Below, piece by piece: positions 62,114 to 64,000 of a DNA stretch of 64,000 nt. Position numbers and translations under genes: made by a program. Below the pieces are notes generated by a model. That model ran no database searches. It saw only the letters and a list, made by a program, of their open reading frames with translations, and was not told the DNA's origin. Each line of letters starts with the position of its first letter. Positions within the stretch are counted from its first letter, which is position 1. Source of the DNA: Sipunculus nudus. Its lineage: Eukaryota > Annelida > Sipuncula > Golfingiida > Sipunculidae. Where the stretch lies: contig CM049307.1 in the NCBI GenBank assembly GCA_026874595.1, positions 10,439,579 through 10,503,578 on the forward strand. The letters run 5' to 3'.

Positions 62114-62147
62114 GCTTCCTCCTGCGGTCGTAGCATCAGTATATAAA
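62114..62147 (+). promoter_or_regulatory. Core promoter of the second gene: ETS-type site and TATA box
   Basis: TATAAA lies at 62142-62147 and GCTTCCT at 62114-62120, 28 bp before it. The arrangement copies the promoter at 42.5 kb. Transcription would start at about 62172-62180. Confidence 0.6.
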
Positions 62148-62174
62148 CTTACAGTAGGACTGACTGCAGCATCG

Positions 62175-62260
62175 TTCATCCAGACAGGGAGACAAGGTAC
62201 AAGTCACAACACCGACTGTCGTCTGACGTGATTACTACTAAGAAATTATCATTACAATAG
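62175..62260 (+). other. Non-coding exon 1 of the second gene
   Basis: It ends at a strong donor (AATAG/GTGAGT, intron from 62261), and has no ATG. The intron starts almost at once with a CT microsatellite and ends at the acceptor CAG at 62601, so it is 341 bp long. Confidence 0.55.
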
Positions 62261-62269
62261 GTGAGTTAC

Positions 62270-62271
<2 letters not shown>

Positions 62272-62309
<38 letters not shown>
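62272..62309 (+). repeat. CT dinucleotide microsatellite
   Basis: About 19 CT repeats followed by a T-run, 11 bp after the exon 1 donor. Length change here could affect splicing or promoter activity; that is inference. Confidence 0.95.
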
Positions 62310-62314
<5 letters not shown>

Positions 62315-62626
62315 TTTTTTCATTACTCAAGTTATTAGACTGATTTAAATCTTGTAATTGCACATAACATGTATTTTATTTCAATTCATATACACACTGT
62401 ATTTAAGAATTAGTAAAATGTGTATGTTATCTTGAACATTCTTCGCTGATTACCTACCATGTGGCGCATTTTTTGTTGATTTTTTCATAAAATCACTTAA
62501 ATGCCCGTATTGCTTATTTGTAAATATTTAATTAAAAAAACTCGCCAATATATACCATTTAGAGCAGTTTAAAGCATATTTTCTGATTGTGATTTTTGCA
62601 GACTCGGATTATTTTACTACTATACC

Positions 62627-62693
62627 ATGACTTCAACAGACACAGCTGTCACCACAGCAGCCGGAGTCTTTACGACCGGGTGTCTCACAACAG
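62627..62693 (+). CDS. First coding exon of a tandem paralogue of the EGF-like gene (partial)
   Basis: Exon 2 runs from 62602 to 62693, with the ATG at 62627 and a donor G/GTCAGT. It encodes MTSTDTAVTTAAGVFTTGC then LTT and one base of a Gly codon. The first gene's exon ends YTTNCTTT plus one base, so both have TT-x-C-x-T-T and phase 1. The leaders are also alike before the ATG (TCGGATT, then ACCATGA). With the shared promoter layout this supports a tandem duplicate. The EGF and membrane exons would lie beyond the right edge and cannot be seen, so identity rests on exon structure and a short match. Confidence 0.6.
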
Positions 62694-64000
62694 GTCAGTA
62701 ATATATACAGCCAGAACAGATTGTAAAGAAACTATTACAAAAATTAACGACTAAAGTTTATTAACATAAACCTATCTGCCATCCGTATATTGTAAACTGA
62801 TCTCACAATGTTTATGATGCGTGAAGTTTTAAATGAAGAGGAATTTATTCATATATACAGGATTATACTCATTGTCACATACGGGAACCCAACATGGTGA
62901 AGGAGTGCATATCTCAGAGAGCGCCCACTAATTTTACCTATTCTACTCATCAGTGCTCATATGTCCAGCACAATCATATTGGAATAAATTTATTTTATTT
63001 ACAAACATATTAAAACAAATTGATCTTTTTTTATGATCTTGTACACTATCATACACCCAGACCTACAAATAGACAGTTGGTGAAACCTGTGTCTGTCTCT
63101 GGGCAAGGATAGTCTTCAAAATTCACAAAAGACTTTCTACTTTAACATGTTTGACGAAACTAGTGACACCTATTGGCCGTTATTGACACTGATTGTTCGG
63201 GTCAGATTCATCGATTTAGAAATCATGTTTTCGGTAATGTCAACAGTTTTATAATTAGTGGTCTGTCTTTATTAAAAGAACAATTAAGCTTATTATTAAC
63301 AGCGTCTGCATGTCGTTGTAAGTTTATATTCTCCATTCGGTTTCATTGAAATCCGCGGATAAATTTTGGAGATATATTTCATCAAATAATATAAAACGGG
63401 ACAGCTTATTAATATCAACAAGGCGTAATGGCATGTATGGCCATCGTTGTAGACGGAGATCACAAAGAGAGACTATTTAATACCAGCATTAATAACCCTG
63501 ATTAGTGGACTGTCAGCGTTTTACCAGCCAGGCCCCCCTCTGACCCGCCGACGGGTTGCGTACAACCACAGTGCTGCTATACACAATTGCGGCAGTTATT
63601 GTTTCCTAGGCTTTAATGATAATGCGTCACTCCCTGGTGACCTGCAATTAATAACACACAGTGCACACATTGCTCTTCAAGAGTACCAATAATATCCACC
63701 TTCTTGCCTGCATTCCCACGGTATTACTTTTGTGTATATATTTTATTAGTTATTTATATACAAACAATTTAAATAAGGTGGTTTTTATTGCCAGAATTTT
63801 TAAGCGTGTGCACCATCTAGACAAACGTTATAAACAGGGGACATTGCTTTACTGTATAATTACATTATAGGATTTGTTTACTATGCCTAAATTCCCTTAA
63901 ATAGCTGAAATTCAATTATCCATATTACACAAATGTTATTATGCTTTTTCATACCATTTGTCACATTTAAGTGTCCAATAATCAATGAAAAGACAAATTG
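62694..64000 (+). other. Intron 2 of the second gene (continues past the window)
   Basis: No acceptor followed by an in-phase Cys-rich exon was found before the window ends. The first gene's matching intron is 3.7 kb, so this is expected. Confidence 0.5.

Overview
This window looks like animal nuclear DNA, most likely from a mollusc, probably a bivalve. It is AT-rich and almost gene-free. It has GT-AG introns, TATA promoters and many minisatellite-bearing repeats of the Helentron-associated (HINE) type that are typical of bivalve genomes. No bacterial genes, rRNA, tRNA or CRISPR array were seen. Everything was read by eye, and the species assignment is inference.

Host genes. (1) At 662-790 lies the last coding exon of a plus-strand gene that enters from the left; it ends in a class I PDZ-binding-type tail (DTKV). 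(2) At about 42.5-50.6 kb lies a complete seven-exon plus-strand gene for a predicted 197-residue single-pass membrane protein with one EGF-like domain. An intron falls between the fourth and fifth EGF cysteines, the gene structure characteristic of ErbB/EGF-receptor ligands. (3) At about 62.1 kb a second gene starts with the same plan: TATA box, non-coding exon 1, and exon 2 with a short Thr-rich N-terminus ending in phase 1. It runs off the right edge and appears to be a tandem paralogue.

Repeats. About half of the left 40 kb is made of related HINE-like elements, called A, B, C, D, E, F and G here. Those with both ends visible share a plan: a 5' end that is repeated inverted near the 3' end, then a short palindrome, then a terminus ending in (C)TTGTT or CTAGT, with tandem units inside. 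Many units in A, C, D, E and G carry the 12-bp palindrome GGTGGCGCCACC. The block from 7.8 to 23.9 kb can be read as a Russian-doll nest up to five elements deep: A0, then A1 (abutting B1), then B2, then C, then D1, with F and D2 as side insertions. Single E (2.9-5.5 kb), B3 (24.1-25.6 kb), G (37.0-38.5 kb) and A4 (53.1-54.2 kb) copies lie outside the nest.

Other structure includes a roughly 680-bp, 34-bp-period minisatellite whose unit matches the RFX X-box consensus (31.3-32.0 kb), a 1.24-kb direct duplication (33.2 and 38.2 kb), and a cluster of palindromes between two AT microsatellites (40.3-41.1 kb). There is also a decayed LINE reverse-transcriptase tail (56.6-57.2 kb), a small TIR element (60.1-60.3 kb), a 70-nt hairpin (58.9 kb), and several C or G runs of 17-26 bases.
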